A stretch of DNA of 52,452 bases, from assembly GCF_002259745.1 (NCBI RefSeq), contig NZ_MWWW01000025.1:1-52452 (forward strand), written 5' to 3'. The notes beneath the pieces were generated by a model. That model saw nothing but the letters and a program-made list of their open reading frames with translations. It was not told the origin of the DNA and searched no databases. Numbering within the stretch: position 1 is the first letter of the stretch; the number at the start of each line of letters is the position of its first letter. This DNA comes from Bifidobacterium myosotis (lineage in GTDB: Bacteria > Actinomycetota > Actinomycetes > Actinomycetales > Bifidobacteriaceae). Of the stretch, positions 27,097-36,151 are shown in pieces. The position numbers were made by a program, and so were the translations under genes.

Positions 27097-27507
27097 ATGA
27101 CCAATTCGGTAGTCGCTGGCGGTGCCGTTGGATTGCATGTGGATGAGAAGCGCCCATCGCGGCGTGTGCATGGGTTGTCACGAGGCGTGCACGAGCTGTC
27201 ACAGAGGACGCATAGACCGTCGCGAGGTGGTCGAGGAATCGCGGTGCTGCTGGCGTTTGTGTTGTCGTTGATCGGTGCCGGTATTGGAACCGCGCAGATG
27301 GCGCAATCGCAAGGTGGTCCCGTTGAGGTAACCAGCTACATCGTGAAGCCAGGGGATACCTTGTGGTCGTATGCGTCCCACATCACCCCACCCGGTGAGG
27401 ATGTGTCCCAGACCGTGGATGAACTCATCAGTCTGAATCATCTTGATTCAGGCTCATTGCGTGTGGGGCAGCGAATCGTCGTACCGGTTGAGGAAGTCGT
27501 CGGTTGA
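27097..27507 (+). CDS. LysM-domain membrane protein, probable SOS-induced division inhibitor
   Basis: A 136-residue protein: basic cytoplasmic N-terminus (1-45), one membrane helix (about 48-65, [19 protein letters not shown]), and an outer LysM domain (about 81-130, [17 protein letters not shown] to [11 protein letters not shown]). The same order (lexA, LysM membrane protein, nrdR) occurs around Rv2719c (ChiZ) of Mycobacterium, and similar roles are known for DivS and YneA, which stop division during DNA damage. The ATG at 27097 follows GAGAAGGGG; the frame start at 27061 lies in an SOS box. The role is inferred from context and domain. Confidence 0.85.
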   Translation: MTNSVVAGGAVGLHVDEKRPSRRVHGLSRGVHELSQRTHRPSRGGRGIAVLLAFVLSLIGAGIGTAQMAQSQGGPVEVTSYIVKPGDTLWSYASHITPPGEDVSQTVDELISLNHLDSGSLRVGQRIVVPVEEVVG

Positions 27508-27680
27508 TGGATTATCGTCTGATGAGTTTGTCGCCTGTTGGGATCGTCCGATCAGCGGTGGCGGACGACTGTCGCAATCGTGGTGATGGCGGTTGCCGTG
27601 ACGTAGGCCTTATCGCCGGCGGTGATGGCGAAACCGCCGTATATGATGCTTTTCCGCCCGGTCACGTTATTGTGGAGAGT

Positions 27681-28130
27681 ATGCATTGTCCTTTTTGCCA
27701 AAATCCAGACACCAAGGTAATCGATACCCGTATCAGCGATGATGGTCATTCCATCCGTCGCCGTCGTGTATGCCCGGTGTGCAACAGACGATTCACCACC
27801 GTGGAGACGAGCATGCTGCTGGTCACCAAGCGATCCGGCGGTGTGGAACCGTTCAGCCGGGACAAGGTGATCACCGGCGTGCGCAAGGCATGTCAAGGCA
27901 GGCCCGTCAAGGAGGAGGACCTGAAGAAACTTGGGCAGAAGGTGGAGGAGGACCTGCGCTCCCGTGGCTTGGCCGAAGTGAGTTCGGATGAGGTCGGCAA
28001 GGCCATTCTCAAGCCATTGCGTGATTTGGATGAGGTGGCGTATCTGCGTTTCGCCAGTGTGTACCAGAACTTCTCGGGTCTGGAGGATTTTCAGAAGGCC
28101 ATCGACGCGCTTCGCGAGTTGGCCAATTAA
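27681..28130 (+). CDS. nrdR: Transcriptional repressor NrdR
   Basis: Represses ribonucleotide reductase genes according to ATP and dATP levels. The 149-residue length is typical. It begins [17 protein letters not shown] and continues [18 protein letters not shown], giving the zinc ribbon with CPxC twice. The ATP-cone follows from about residue 46 ([18 protein letters not shown]). GTGGAGAG lies just before the ATG at 27681; the open frame extends to 27504 without family match. The 173-base gap after the LysM gene may hold its own promoter. Confidence 0.95.
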   Translation: MHCPFCQNPDTKVIDTRISDDGHSIRRRRVCPVCNRRFTTVETSMLLVTKRSGGVEPFSRDKVITGVRKACQGRPVKEEDLKKLGQKVEEDLRSRGLAEVSSDEVGKAILKPLRDLDEVAYLRFASVYQNFSGLEDFQKAIDALRELAN

Positions 28131-28159
28131 GTCGGCCAACTAATAAGTCGGCCAACTAA
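28128..28159. repeat. 16-bp tandem duplication at the nrdR end
   Basis: TAAGTCGGCCAACTAA occurs twice head to tail at 28128-28143 and 28144-28159. The first copy supplies the nrdR stop codon. Confidence 0.9.
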
Positions 28160-28209
28160 GGGTGTGGGCGGCGAGCCGCAGGAATCGCAGCTTGCCGCCC
28201 ACACCCTTA
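28157..28209. terminator. Bidirectional terminator between nrdR and serA
   Basis: TAAGGGTGTGGGCGGC pairs with GCCGCCCACACCCTTA around a loop of about 20 bases that itself contains a small GC hairpin. It serves two convergent genes. Confidence 0.88.
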
Positions 28210-28263
28210 TCGAAATCATTCGACTAGCGAGATCATTCGGCGGCATCGCCCGAAGGCAACCCG

Positions 28264-29463
28264 TCAGCTGATGACGCGCATGCGGATGGTGCCCTCGATG
28301 TTGCGCAATGCGTCCAACGTGGTTTCGCTGGGCTGCTGCGCCACATCGGTGACCACATAGCCGAGCTCGCCTTCAGTCGCCAGGGACTGGAAGGAGATGT
28401 TGATGTTCTCCTCGCCGAGCACGCGGTTCACACGAGCCAGAACGCCGGGCAGATTGTCATGGAGGTGTGCGATGCGGCAGACGCCCTTGCATTCGCCCAG
28501 ATTGATCTGCGGCAGATTCACGGACAGCGAGGTGGAACCCTTGAACCAGTAGTCCTCGAGGCGCTGCGACACGAAGTGGCCGATGGACTCCTGGGCCTCC
28601 AGGGTGGAGCCACCGATATGCGGGGTGAGAATCATGTTGTCCTCATCCGCCAGCGGGGTGATGAACGGGTCGCCGCTCTTCTTCGGCTCGACGGGGAACA
28701 CGTCCACGGCGGCGCCGGAGAGATGGCCGGAGTCGAGATGACGCTTCAGAGCATCGAGATCCGCCACGAATCCGCGGGACAGATTGATGAAGATGGCGTC
28801 CTGCTTCATGTGGGCGAACTGGTCCTCGCCGAAGAAACCGGTGTTGGACTTGCGGCCGTCCACATGCAGCGTCACCACGTCGGATTGCTCCAGCAGCTCA
28901 TTCAGTGTGTCGCAGCGCTGCGCGTTGCCCAGTGCCAGCTTCTCCTCGATGTCATAGAACACCACATGCATGCCCAGAGCCTCGGCCAGCACGGAAAGCT
29001 GGGAGCCGATGTTGCCATAGCCGATGATGCCGAGCGTCTTGCCGCGGACCTCGTGCGAGCCGGATGCGGACTTGTCCCAGACGCCGTGCTTGATGTGGTG
29101 GGTGTGGGCCGGCACGCGGCGAAGCAGGCAGATGATGTCGCAAATTACCAGTTCAACGACGGAACGCGTGTTGGAGTAGGGGGCGTTGAACACGGCGATG
29201 CCGCGCTTGCCGGCATGCGTGAGATCCACCTGATTGGTGCCGATGCAGAAGCATCCCACGGCGGTCAGGTTCGGCCGCGCGTCAAGCACGCGGGCCGTAA
29301 CGCTGGTCTTCGAGCGGACGCCGACCAGATCGACGCCATCCAGCGCGTCGATGAGTTCGTCCTCACTCAACGCGCCCTTCATGGTCTCGACCTCGAACCC
29401 ACTGTTGCGCAGCGAAGCGGCCGCATCGGGATGAATGTTTTCCAGTAACAATGCTTTGGGCAT
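28264..29463 (-). CDS. serA: D-3-phosphoglycerate dehydrogenase
   Basis: First step of serine synthesis, NAD-dependent oxidation of 3-phosphoglycerate. The 399-residue chain has the NAD motif LGIIGYGNIGSQ, the catalytic Arg in INLSRGFVADLDAL, the Asp/Glu region AAVDVFPVEP and the catalytic His in LTPHIGGSTLEAQ. A C-terminal ACT domain (about 325-399) suggests serine feedback. It lies 9 bases downstream of helD on the same strand and may be co-transcribed. Confidence 0.96.
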   Translation of the reverse strand: MPKALLLENIHPDAAASLRNSGFEVETMKGALSEDELIDALDGVDLVGVRSKTSVTARVLDARPNLTAVGCFCIGTNQVDLTHAGKRGIAVFNAPYSNTRSVVELVICDIICLLRRVPAHTHHIKHGVWDKSASGSHEVRGKTLGIIGYGNIGSQLSVLAEALGMHVVFYDIEEKLALGNAQRCDTLNELLEQSDVVTLHVDGRKSNTGFFGEDQFAHMKQDAIFINLSRGFVADLDALKRHLDSGHLSGAAVDVFPVEPKKSGDPFITPLADEDNMILTPHIGGSTLEAQESIGHFVSQRLEDYWFKGSTSLSVNLPQINLGECKGVCRIAHLHDNLPGVLARVNRVLGEENINISFQSLATEGELGYVVTDVAQQPSETTLDALRNIEGTIRMRVIS

Positions 29464-29472
29464 ATTCCCACC

Positions 29473-31752
29473 TTAGATGTTCAGGGACTTCTCGTCCTCG
29501 TTTGTCCGAACTATAACCAGACGCTGGGTGGGCCTGGTCATGGCCACATACAGATCCGACGCCGCCACGGGCCGGCTTGGCGCATTGTCGGCGATGCGCC
29601 CGGGCTCGACCACCACCACGGCGTCGAACTCCAGACCCTTGACCGTTTCCGTGCCGCAGACACTCACCTGTTCGTCCCACTGGGGCTGATCGTGCAGCCG
29701 CTGGTATTCGGCGGGGTCGAGCAGGCTGGAGAGACGTCGGTCGACGGCGGCGCGCACCGGGGCGATTAGGTCGTCGGGGCAGATGATCGCGATGCGACCG
29801 GTGCCGTCGGACGATACGAACTGGTTGGCCAGTTGCACCGCCTGGTTGGCGACCATGGAGAGGAGCGCCTTGCCGTCGTCCACGACGTGACGGGCGACAG
29901 AATCGTGCACGCTGCGCACCGCGTTGACGGTAGAGATGTACAGTCCCTCGCCCTGGGCGAAGCCGGAGGCGAGCTCCGAAACCTCCTTGGGGTTGCGGTA
30001 GTTGATGGTCAGTTCGTTGAGATCCCAGTGCGAGGCTCCGAAGAGACGGTTCATGGTCTTGTCCCATCGGCGTGAACCGCCGAGGGCCGAGGTCTGCGCC
30101 ACATCGCCCACGATGGTGAACGACCGTGAGGGGCAACGGCGGATGAGCATGCGCCAGTCCATGGCGGTCAGCTCCTGCGCCTCGTCGACCACAATGTGGC
30201 CGTACGTCCATTCGCGGTCCGCGGCGGCGCGCTGGGAGGTGAGTTCACTGTCGTCGCCGTTCATTTGGTCGAGCAGCATCTGGCTGGAGACGATGCCCTG
30301 ACCGAGCCCGGTGGCGGCCAGCGTATCCTTCGCATACTGCTCCTCGGCGGCCCTGCGGGCGTCGGCGGCGGACTTCTTGGCCACCAGCTTGGGATCGGGG
30401 CCGAGCAGGTCCATGGCCTCGTCCAACAGGGGGATGTCGGATCGGGTCAGCGGCGAGCCCTTGGGGCGGGCCAGCGCGGCCACGTCCTCGTCCGAAAGCC
30501 AGCCGGCCAGCGACTTGAGCCGCTCCGGATGGGCGAACAGCTGGTCGATGAGCCAAGGGCCGGTCATCGGCAGCCAGCACAGGTTCAGGGTCTTACGCAC
30601 CTGCTCGTTCATGCGCAGCAGCGACATCGTGCGGTTGAGCTCCGCTTGGTCCGGCGTGTAGTCGAGCTGCTCGGCATAGCGGGCCTGCATGTTCGACAGC
30701 ATGGAGCGGATGAAGGTCTCGCGGGCCTTGTTGTGCGGCTGGCGGGTGCGCTTGGCATCGGCCTGCGCCTGCTCGATGTCGGCGGGGAGCATCGGCACCT
30801 GGATGCCGCTGATGGTCACTGTGGGCAGGTTGGAAGGCACGCGGACACGGGCGGCGATGGCGTTGGCCACCACCTGAGCCATGCGGCGGTCGCCCTTGAG
30901 CTTGGCGGCTTGCGGGGAGTCGAAGCCGGTGGCGGTGATTCCGGGGACCAGATCCCCGATGGTGCGCGAGACCACGCCGGTCTCGCCCAAGGAGGGCAGC
31001 ACCTGATCGATGTAGTGCAGGAACGTGGAGCTCGGTCCCACCACCAGCACGCCGGAACGCTCCAGCGTGCGACGATGTGTGTACAGCAGATAGGCGGCGC
31101 GATGCAGTGCCACGGCGGTCTTGCCGGTGCCGGGGCCGCCCTGCACCACCACCGCGCGGTTCATGTCGGAGCGGATGATGCGGTCCTGCTCGGCCTGGAT
31201 GGTAGCCACAATGTCCGTCATCTTGCCGGTGCGGCGCGAGCTCAGCGAGGCCAGCAGCGCGCCCTCTCCGGTCAGCGTGCCGGCGGAGGACGCCTTGCCT
31301 ACCTGATCGGAGTGCACGTCGAGCACTTCGTCCTCGACGCCCACCACCTCGCGGAAGCTGAGGGTGATGTGGCGACGCATGACGATGTCGCCGTGGTTGG
31401 ATGGCGTCGCCTCGTAGAACGGGCGGGCGGCCTCGGCGCGCCAGTCGGTCAGGATGGGCTCGTGGTCGGTGCTGGACAGGCCGATGCGGCCGATGTAGTG
31501 CCTTCTGCCGTCCTTGGCGTCGAGACGGCCGAACACCAAACGGTCCTCCACGCTGCGCAATTGGGTGAGACGGTTCTCGTACATGGTGGCGAAGGAATCC
31601 CGCTCGCTGCGTTGGGTGGGCGAACCATGGGAGCCCGCCGCCCGGACGGTGTCCAGACGCTGCCACATCTCGGCGCGCAGATCGTCCAACCGTCCGTAAG
31701 CCCGGTCCACCGCCTGTTGTTCCTCATGCAGTTGCGAGGCGTAGCTTGACAT
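29473..31752 (-). CDS. HelD/UvrD-like helicase (RNA polymerase recycling factor type)
   Basis: A superfamily I NTPase of 759 residues with HelD-like order. The N-terminal part (1-80) is helical and charged, as in HelD arms that enter RNA polymerase channels. Walker A is QGGPGTGKTAVALHRAAYLL, then motif II VVDEAQELTAMDWRML, motif III IVGDVAQTS, motif V VKGLEFDAVVVVEP and motif VI YVAMTRPTQRLVIV. It probably removes stalled or idle RNA polymerase; class and any rifampicin effect are inference. Start at 31752 (MSSYASQ) follows GAAGAGAAG; a TTG six codons upstream is possible. Confidence 0.88.
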   Translation of the reverse strand: MSSYASQLHEEQQAVDRAYGRLDDLRAEMWQRLDTVRAAGSHGSPTQRSERDSFATMYENRLTQLRSVEDRLVFGRLDAKDGRRHYIGRIGLSSTDHEPILTDWRAEAARPFYEATPSNHGDIVMRRHITLSFREVVGVEDEVLDVHSDQVGKASSAGTLTGEGALLASLSSRRTGKMTDIVATIQAEQDRIIRSDMNRAVVVQGGPGTGKTAVALHRAAYLLYTHRRTLERSGVLVVGPSSTFLHYIDQVLPSLGETGVVSRTIGDLVPGITATGFDSPQAAKLKGDRRMAQVVANAIAARVRVPSNLPTVTISGIQVPMLPADIEQAQADAKRTRQPHNKARETFIRSMLSNMQARYAEQLDYTPDQAELNRTMSLLRMNEQVRKTLNLCWLPMTGPWLIDQLFAHPERLKSLAGWLSDEDVAALARPKGSPLTRSDIPLLDEAMDLLGPDPKLVAKKSAADARRAAEEQYAKDTLAATGLGQGIVSSQMLLDQMNGDDSELTSQRAAADREWTYGHIVVDEAQELTAMDWRMLIRRCPSRSFTIVGDVAQTSALGGSRRWDKTMNRLFGASHWDLNELTINYRNPKEVSELASGFAQGEGLYISTVNAVRSVHDSVARHVVDDGKALLSMVANQAVQLANQFVSSDGTGRIAIICPDDLIAPVRAAVDRRLSSLLDPAEYQRLHDQPQWDEQVSVCGTETVKGLEFDAVVVVEPGRIADNAPSRPVAASDLYVAMTRPTQRLVIVRTNEDEKSLNI

Positions 31753-31884
31753 GCTTCTCTTCGATTCCAATCCGTGGGGTCAAAACTTCAAGGCATTCAA
31801 ATTTACCGCAGACCCCATACGTCGGTCGGCGTTCGGGGGAGAGCGTGGGTGAAGTTCAGGTGAATTCCGGCCATGCTCAGCATG

Positions 31885-32005
31885 GTTGGTTCGCGGTTGG
31901 GCCGCAGTCGGTTCACGGTTGAGCCGCGGTCGGTTCGCGATCGGTCTGTGGTTGGTCTGTGATCGGCCCGTGGCCGGTCCGCGCTTGACCTGTGATTGGC
32001 TCGCC
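31885..32005. repeat. Eleven tandem degenerate 11-bp repeats upstream of mraZ
   Basis: Eleven back-to-back 11-mers fit RTYGGTYYGYG: GTTGGTTCGCG, GTTGGGCCGCA, GTCGGTTCACG, GTTGAGCCGCG, GTCGGTTCGCG, ATCGGTCTGTG, GTTGGTCTGTG, ATCGGCCCGTG, GCCGGTCCGCG, CTTGACCTGTG, ATTGGCTCGCC. The period is close to one helical turn. It lies in the 393-base gap between helD and mraZ, which has no gene. Confidence 0.9.
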
Positions 32006-32061
32006 CTCCGACACGCTAATCCATGTGATTTACCCGAAAAGGTGAGCAAATCGTGCACGGG

Positions 32062-32096
32062 TGGGGAAAAATGGGGAAGTGTGGGGTAGAGTGGTG
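32062..32096 (+). promoter_or_regulatory. MraZ operator (four boxes, 10-base period)
   Basis: TGGGG at 32062, 32072 and 32082 and TGGTG at 32092, each separated by exactly 5 bases. Known MraZ sites are TGGGN repeats with 5-base spacers in promoters of mraZ. A TAGAGT box (32087-32092) lies between boxes three and four and could be the -10, so MraZ bound here would block its own operon. Confidence 0.88.
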
Positions 32097-32145
32097 AGGC
32101 GTTGGGTGTCCCATACCCTTCAGGAGCGGCAAAGGAGGTGGAACC

Positions 32146-32664
32146 ATGGTCGACGAGCGGCCGGCACAGGACGCCGAGTCCAAGGCCGAGGGTTCCGCGC
32201 TGTCCGACCTGATGGGAGGTCTGCCGCCGCTCCTGCTGGGCACCTACACCCCCAAGATCGACGCGAAGGGCCGTATGGCCCTGCCCGCCAAATTTCGCCC
32301 CCAACTGGGCCAGGGTCTGGTGATGGCCCGCGGTCAGGAGCGGTGCATCTATCTGCTGCCGTTCGATGAGTTCCGCCGCATCGCCGCGCAGATCCAGCGC
32401 ACCTCGGTGGGCAACAAGGCGGCCCGCGAATACCTGCGTGTGTTCCTGTCCGGCGCCGTGGACCAGGAGCCGGACAAGCAGGGCCGTGTGCTGGTGCCGC
32501 AGATGCTGCGCGACTACGCCCATCTCGGCTCCGAAGTGGTGGTGATCGGCGTGGGCACGCGCGCCGAGCTGTGGAACAAGGATGCGTGGGAGTCCTATCT
32601 GGCCGAGAAGGAAGAGGGCTACGCCGATATTGCCGATGATGTGTTGCCGGAGGTTGAGTTCTGA
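32146..32664 (+). CDS. mraZ: Transcriptional regulator MraZ
   Basis: DNA-binding autoregulator of the dcw cluster, an AbrB-like double-barrel that forms rings. The 172-residue chain has an extra 30 residues at the N-terminus before the usual start LLGTYTPKIDAKGRMALPAKFR. The second repeat is EPDKQGRVLVPQMLRDYA. A strong AAAGGAGGTGG lies before the ATG. Its stop overlaps the rsmH start (TGATG). Boxes for MraZ lie 50-84 bases upstream. Confidence 0.95.
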   Translation: MVDERPAQDAESKAEGSALSDLMGGLPPLLLGTYTPKIDAKGRMALPAKFRPQLGQGLVMARGQERCIYLLPFDEFRRIAAQIQRTSVGNKAAREYLRVFLSGAVDQEPDKQGRVLVPQMLRDYAHLGSEVVVIGVGTRAELWNKDAWESYLAEKEEGYADIADDVLPEVEF

Positions 32665-33851
32665 TGATTGATGTGACCGCCATACACCAGCCGGTGCTGC
32701 TGGCCGACTGCGTTGCGCTGATGGCGCCGGCGTTGGACCACGAGGGCGCCATCGCCGTGGACTGCACGCTGGGTCTCGCCGGCCACTCCACGGCGTTCCT
32801 CAAGGCTGCCCCCAAGGCACGGCTCATCGGCATCGACCGGGACGGCGAGGCGCTGGGCCTGGCCACCGAGCGCATGCGGCAGGAGGGTCTTGCCGATCGT
32901 TTCACCCCCGTGCACGCCGCCTTCGACCAGCTCGACGAGGTGCTTGCGGACAGGGGCATCGCGCGTGTGGATGCCGTATTCATGGATCTGGGCCTTTCCA
33001 GTCTGCAGATCGACGAGACGGACCGTGGTTTCTCGTATTCGCATGACGCCCCGTTGGATATGCGCATGGACGTGAGCCAGCCGCTCACCGCGGAACGCAT
33101 CCTCGCCACCTATGACGCCCAGGAACTGACGCGCATATTCAAGGAGTACGGGGAGGAGCGTTTCTCCCGCCAGATCGCCCGCGAGATCGTGGCCCGCCGC
33201 GTCCGCGAGCCCTTCACCACCACCGCGCAGCTCAATGCGCTGGTCGACGAAGTGGTGCCCCAGGCGCACCGTCCGGCGGGCAATCCCGCCAAGCGCGTCT
33301 TCCAGGCGCTGCGCATCGAGGTCAATGGCGAACTGGACAAGCTCGCCTCCACGCTGCCGCAGGCCGCGAACCGCCTTGCCGTGGGCGGCCGTCTGGTGGT
33401 GGAGTCCTACCATTCCTTGGAAGACAAGACCGTCAAATCGTTCATGGCGCAAGGTCTCAGAATCGACGCCCCGGCCGATCTGCCCATCGTGCCGCCCGAC
33501 GCGCAGCCGTTCTTCAAGGAACTGACCCGTGGCGCCGTCAAGGCGGATGAACAGGAGATCGCGTCCAACCCGAGGTCCGCGTCCGTACGTCTCCGGGCCG
33601 TAGAGCTCAGCCGCGAGATCCCCGACCGTTGGCGTGCCCGTTTTGTCGAGGACGCCGAGAACCCGAACCCGAGTAGGGGTTCCCATACGGACGACAAAGG
33701 CACTTCGCGCTCCGGTCGAAACGCACGCCATGACGGCCGCGACACCGGCCGCACGGCACGCGGCGACCGGGCGAACCGCCGGATCGGCCGCGCGGATCGC
33801 AACAGCCACGACAACCGCGGCGGCCGCAACGACCGCGCAAGGAGGGACTGA
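32664..33851 (+). CDS. rsmH: 16S rRNA (cytosine-1402-N4)-methyltransferase
   Basis: Methylates C1402 in the ribosomal P site using SAM. The 395-residue chain has the SAM loop VDCTLGLAGHSTAFL, GIDRDGEAL, MDLGLSSLQID and the C-terminal VVESYHSLEDKTVKSF. The first 310 residues are the whole family domain. The last 70 or so are a basic, Gly/Arg/Asp-rich tail that looks disordered and is not part of the enzyme. It overlaps mraZ by one base and the ftsL-like gene by one base. Confidence 0.95.
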   Translation: MIDVTAIHQPVLLADCVALMAPALDHEGAIAVDCTLGLAGHSTAFLKAAPKARLIGIDRDGEALGLATERMRQEGLADRFTPVHAAFDQLDEVLADRGIARVDAVFMDLGLSSLQIDETDRGFSYSHDAPLDMRMDVSQPLTAERILATYDAQELTRIFKEYGEERFSRQIAREIVARRVREPFTTTAQLNALVDEVVPQAHRPAGNPAKRVFQALRIEVNGELDKLASTLPQAANRLAVGGRLVVESYHSLEDKTVKSFMAQGLRIDAPADLPIVPPDAQPFFKELTRGAVKADEQEIASNPRSASVRLRAVELSREIPDRWRARFVEDAENPNPSRGSHTDDKGTSRSGRNARHDGRDTGRTARGDRANRRIGRADRNSHDNRGGRNDRARRD

Positions 33852-34315
33852 TGGCAGCAACCGCACGCAGCGTCCGGTCCAACGCAGCACCCTCATCCAA
33901 CCGGCCGGAATCCAAGCCGGCCACGTCGTCGCGCCCCGAACTGCGCCTGATTTCGAACCAGCGGACGCAGACGCAGGGCAACGTGGTCGGCCGGGTCATC
34001 GAATGGACCCGCACCCGCAGCGCGCCGCTCGTCCACGTCGTCATCGCCGTGGCTTTCCTGATGGGCACGCTGTTCGGCGCGCTCATGCTCCGCACCCAGA
34101 TGGTGCAAAACTCGTTCGAGGCCGCGCAGATCGAGGCGCACATCAGCGTGCTGGAGCAGGACGTCGAGGACGATCAGGCCAAGCTCGACCAGCTCGTCGC
34201 CACCCTGCCGGACAAGGCCAGCGACATGGGCATGGTCCCGCAGCAAGGATCCGTGTCCATCGACCTCAACGGATACCAACCCAGCAGTTCCAGTACTACC
34301 GAAAGCGGGAAGTAA
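33851..34315 (+). CDS. ftsL: FtsL-like cell division protein
   Basis: A 154-residue bitopic protein. A cytoplasmic Ser/Arg-rich N-terminus (1-55) is followed by one membrane helix (about 60-80, VHVVIAVAFLMGTLFGALML) and a short coiled coil (about 88-120, EAAQIEAHISVLEQDVEDDQAKLDQL). Sequence similarity to FtsL is weak as usual; the topology and its place between rsmH and ftsI identify it. It would join FtsQ and FtsB to activate FtsW-FtsI. Overlaps rsmH, and abuts ftsI. Confidence 0.82.
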   Translation: MAATARSVRSNAAPSSNRPESKPATSSRPELRLISNQRTQTQGNVVGRVIEWTRTRSAPLVHVVIAVAFLMGTLFGALMLRTQMVQNSFEAAQIEAHISVLEQDVEDDQAKLDQLVATLPDKASDMGMVPQQGSVSIDLNGYQPSSSSTTESGK

Positions 34316-36118
34316 GTGAAGACCATCCAGCGCATCGTTCGGTTCGCCAAGGTGAAGACCTTCGCGTTCAAGTGCATCGCCGTGGGCGCGGCGCTCGCCC
34401 TGGTGGCCACGGCGTGCCTGGCGCAGCTCGCCTCCACCCAGCTCATCGGCGGGCGCCAGACCGCGCAGGCCGCCACGGCCAGCCGCACGCTCACCGTCAC
34501 GCTTACGGCCAAGCGCGGCCGCATCCTCGACGCGAACGGCACCGTGCTCGCCCAAAGCGTGGAACGGTACACCATCGTGGCCAATCCGGAGGCCGCCCAG
34601 GAATTCACGCCGATCACCTGCAACGACACCACCCGCGACTACTGCCATGAAATCGACGGCAAGCCCGTGGGCGCCACCGGCGCCGCGGCCGTGGGACGAC
34701 TGCTGGCGAAGGCCCTTGACATGAACGCGATGGAACTGGGCGCCAAGATGTCCGGCACCGGCCAGTACGTGATCCTTAAGAAGGACGTCACCCCGCAGGT
34801 CAAGCGCAGCATCGCGGCGCTCAACCTTGGCGGCATCGTCTGGGGCGAGCTCAGCAGCGAACGCCTCTACGCGGACGGCGACGTCATGGGCGCCCTGCTC
34901 GGCGGCGTCAACGCCGAGGGCGTGGGCGTGGCCGGCATCGAGCAGATGGAGAACGAGGCGCTGACCGGCACCGACGGGCACCAGACCTACCAGCGCGGCA
35001 ACGGCGGCGAGGAGATCCCCGGCACGATGACCGAATCCGTGGCGGCCAAGGATGGCGAGGACGTGACCCTCACCATCGACCGCGACGTGCAGTGGTACGT
35101 CAAGAAGGTCCTCAAGGACGCCAAGTCCAAGTACGGCGCCACTTGGGCCATCGCCGTGGTGCAGGACGTCAGCAGCGGCGAGATCCTGGCGCTCGCCGAC
35201 AGCGACGAGGTGAAGGCCGGCAGCGACGAGGCCAAGATGAGCGTCTCGCGCGCCGTCTCCGAGACGTTCGAGCCCGGTTCGGTGGGCAAGGTCATCTCCA
35301 TGTCCGGCTACCTGCAGACCGGACTGCACAAGATGACCGACCAGCTCACGGTGCCCGACCACACCACCCAGAACGGCCAGACCTTCAAGGACTCCTTCGA
35401 ACACGGCTCCGAGCGCTGGACGCTGGCAGGCATCCTGCAGAACTCCTCGAACGTGGGCATGGTGCTTGCCGGACTCAACTACACCGACGAGCAGCGCTAC
35501 GAGTACCTCACCAAGTTCGGCATCGGCCAGGCCACCGGACTCCACCTGCCCGGCGAGTCGACCGGCGTGCTCACCAGCCCATCCTCATGGGATCTGCGCA
35601 CGCGCAACACGGTGCTGTTCGGCCAGGGCTACACCGTCAACGCCCTGCAGCTCAACAACGTGGTGGCCACCATCGCCAACAAGGGCGTCAAGCAGCAGCA
35701 GTCGATCATCAAATCGACCTCGTCCACGGCCGGCTCGTCCGACGCGACGGCCCAGGGCAAGGCCACGCGCGTGGTCGATGAGAAGGTCGCCGCCGACATG
35801 ATGAACGGCATGGAATCCGTGGCCGAAGGCTACAGCAAGTTCGTCAAGGTCGACGGCTACCGCATGGCCGCCAAGTCCGGCACCGCCGAGGTGCAGGGCG
35901 CGGACGGCAAGCTCTCCTCGATCATCTCCGACTATTCGGTGGTGATTCCCGCCGACAACCCGCGCTATGCGGTCACCGTGGTGCTCAAGGACCCGAACGG
36001 CGTCTTCGGCGGTCTGACCGCCGGCCCGGTCTCCGCTCAGATCTGTGAGTTCCTTATGCAGAAATACGAGGTGCCTGTCTCATCCCCGCGTAAAGATGCT
36101 ATTCCGGTCACGTGGTGA
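34316..36118 (+). CDS. ftsI: Septal peptidoglycan transpeptidase (PBP3)
   Basis: A class B penicillin-binding protein of 600 residues that cross-links septal wall. One membrane helix (about 19-40) anchors it. The dimerisation domain follows (RGRILDANGTVLAQSV, about 65-80). Transpeptidase motifs are Ser322-x-x-Lys325 (EPGSVGKV), Ser377-x-Asn379 (NSSNVGM) and Lys520-Ser-Gly (AAKSGTAEVQG). There are no PASTA domains. Start is GTG at 34316, directly after the ftsL stop. Confidence 0.95.
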   Translation: MKTIQRIVRFAKVKTFAFKCIAVGAALALVATACLAQLASTQLIGGRQTAQAATASRTLTVTLTAKRGRILDANGTVLAQSVERYTIVANPEAAQEFTPITCNDTTRDYCHEIDGKPVGATGAAAVGRLLAKALDMNAMELGAKMSGTGQYVILKKDVTPQVKRSIAALNLGGIVWGELSSERLYADGDVMGALLGGVNAEGVGVAGIEQMENEALTGTDGHQTYQRGNGGEEIPGTMTESVAAKDGEDVTLTIDRDVQWYVKKVLKDAKSKYGATWAIAVVQDVSSGEILALADSDEVKAGSDEAKMSVSRAVSETFEPGSVGKVISMSGYLQTGLHKMTDQLTVPDHTTQNGQTFKDSFEHGSERWTLAGILQNSSNVGMVLAGLNYTDEQRYEYLTKFGIGQATGLHLPGESTGVLTSPSSWDLRTRNTVLFGQGYTVNALQLNNVVATIANKGVKQQQSIIKSTSSTAGSSDATAQGKATRVVDEKVAADMMNGMESVAEGYSKFVKVDGYRMAAKSGTAEVQGADGKLSSIISDYSVVIPADNPRYAVTVVLKDPNGVFGGLTAGPVSAQICEFLMQKYEVPVSSPRKDAIPVTW

Positions 36119-36151
36119 TATAGGCGATCGCAGGAGGAAGGCGGAACGTCC

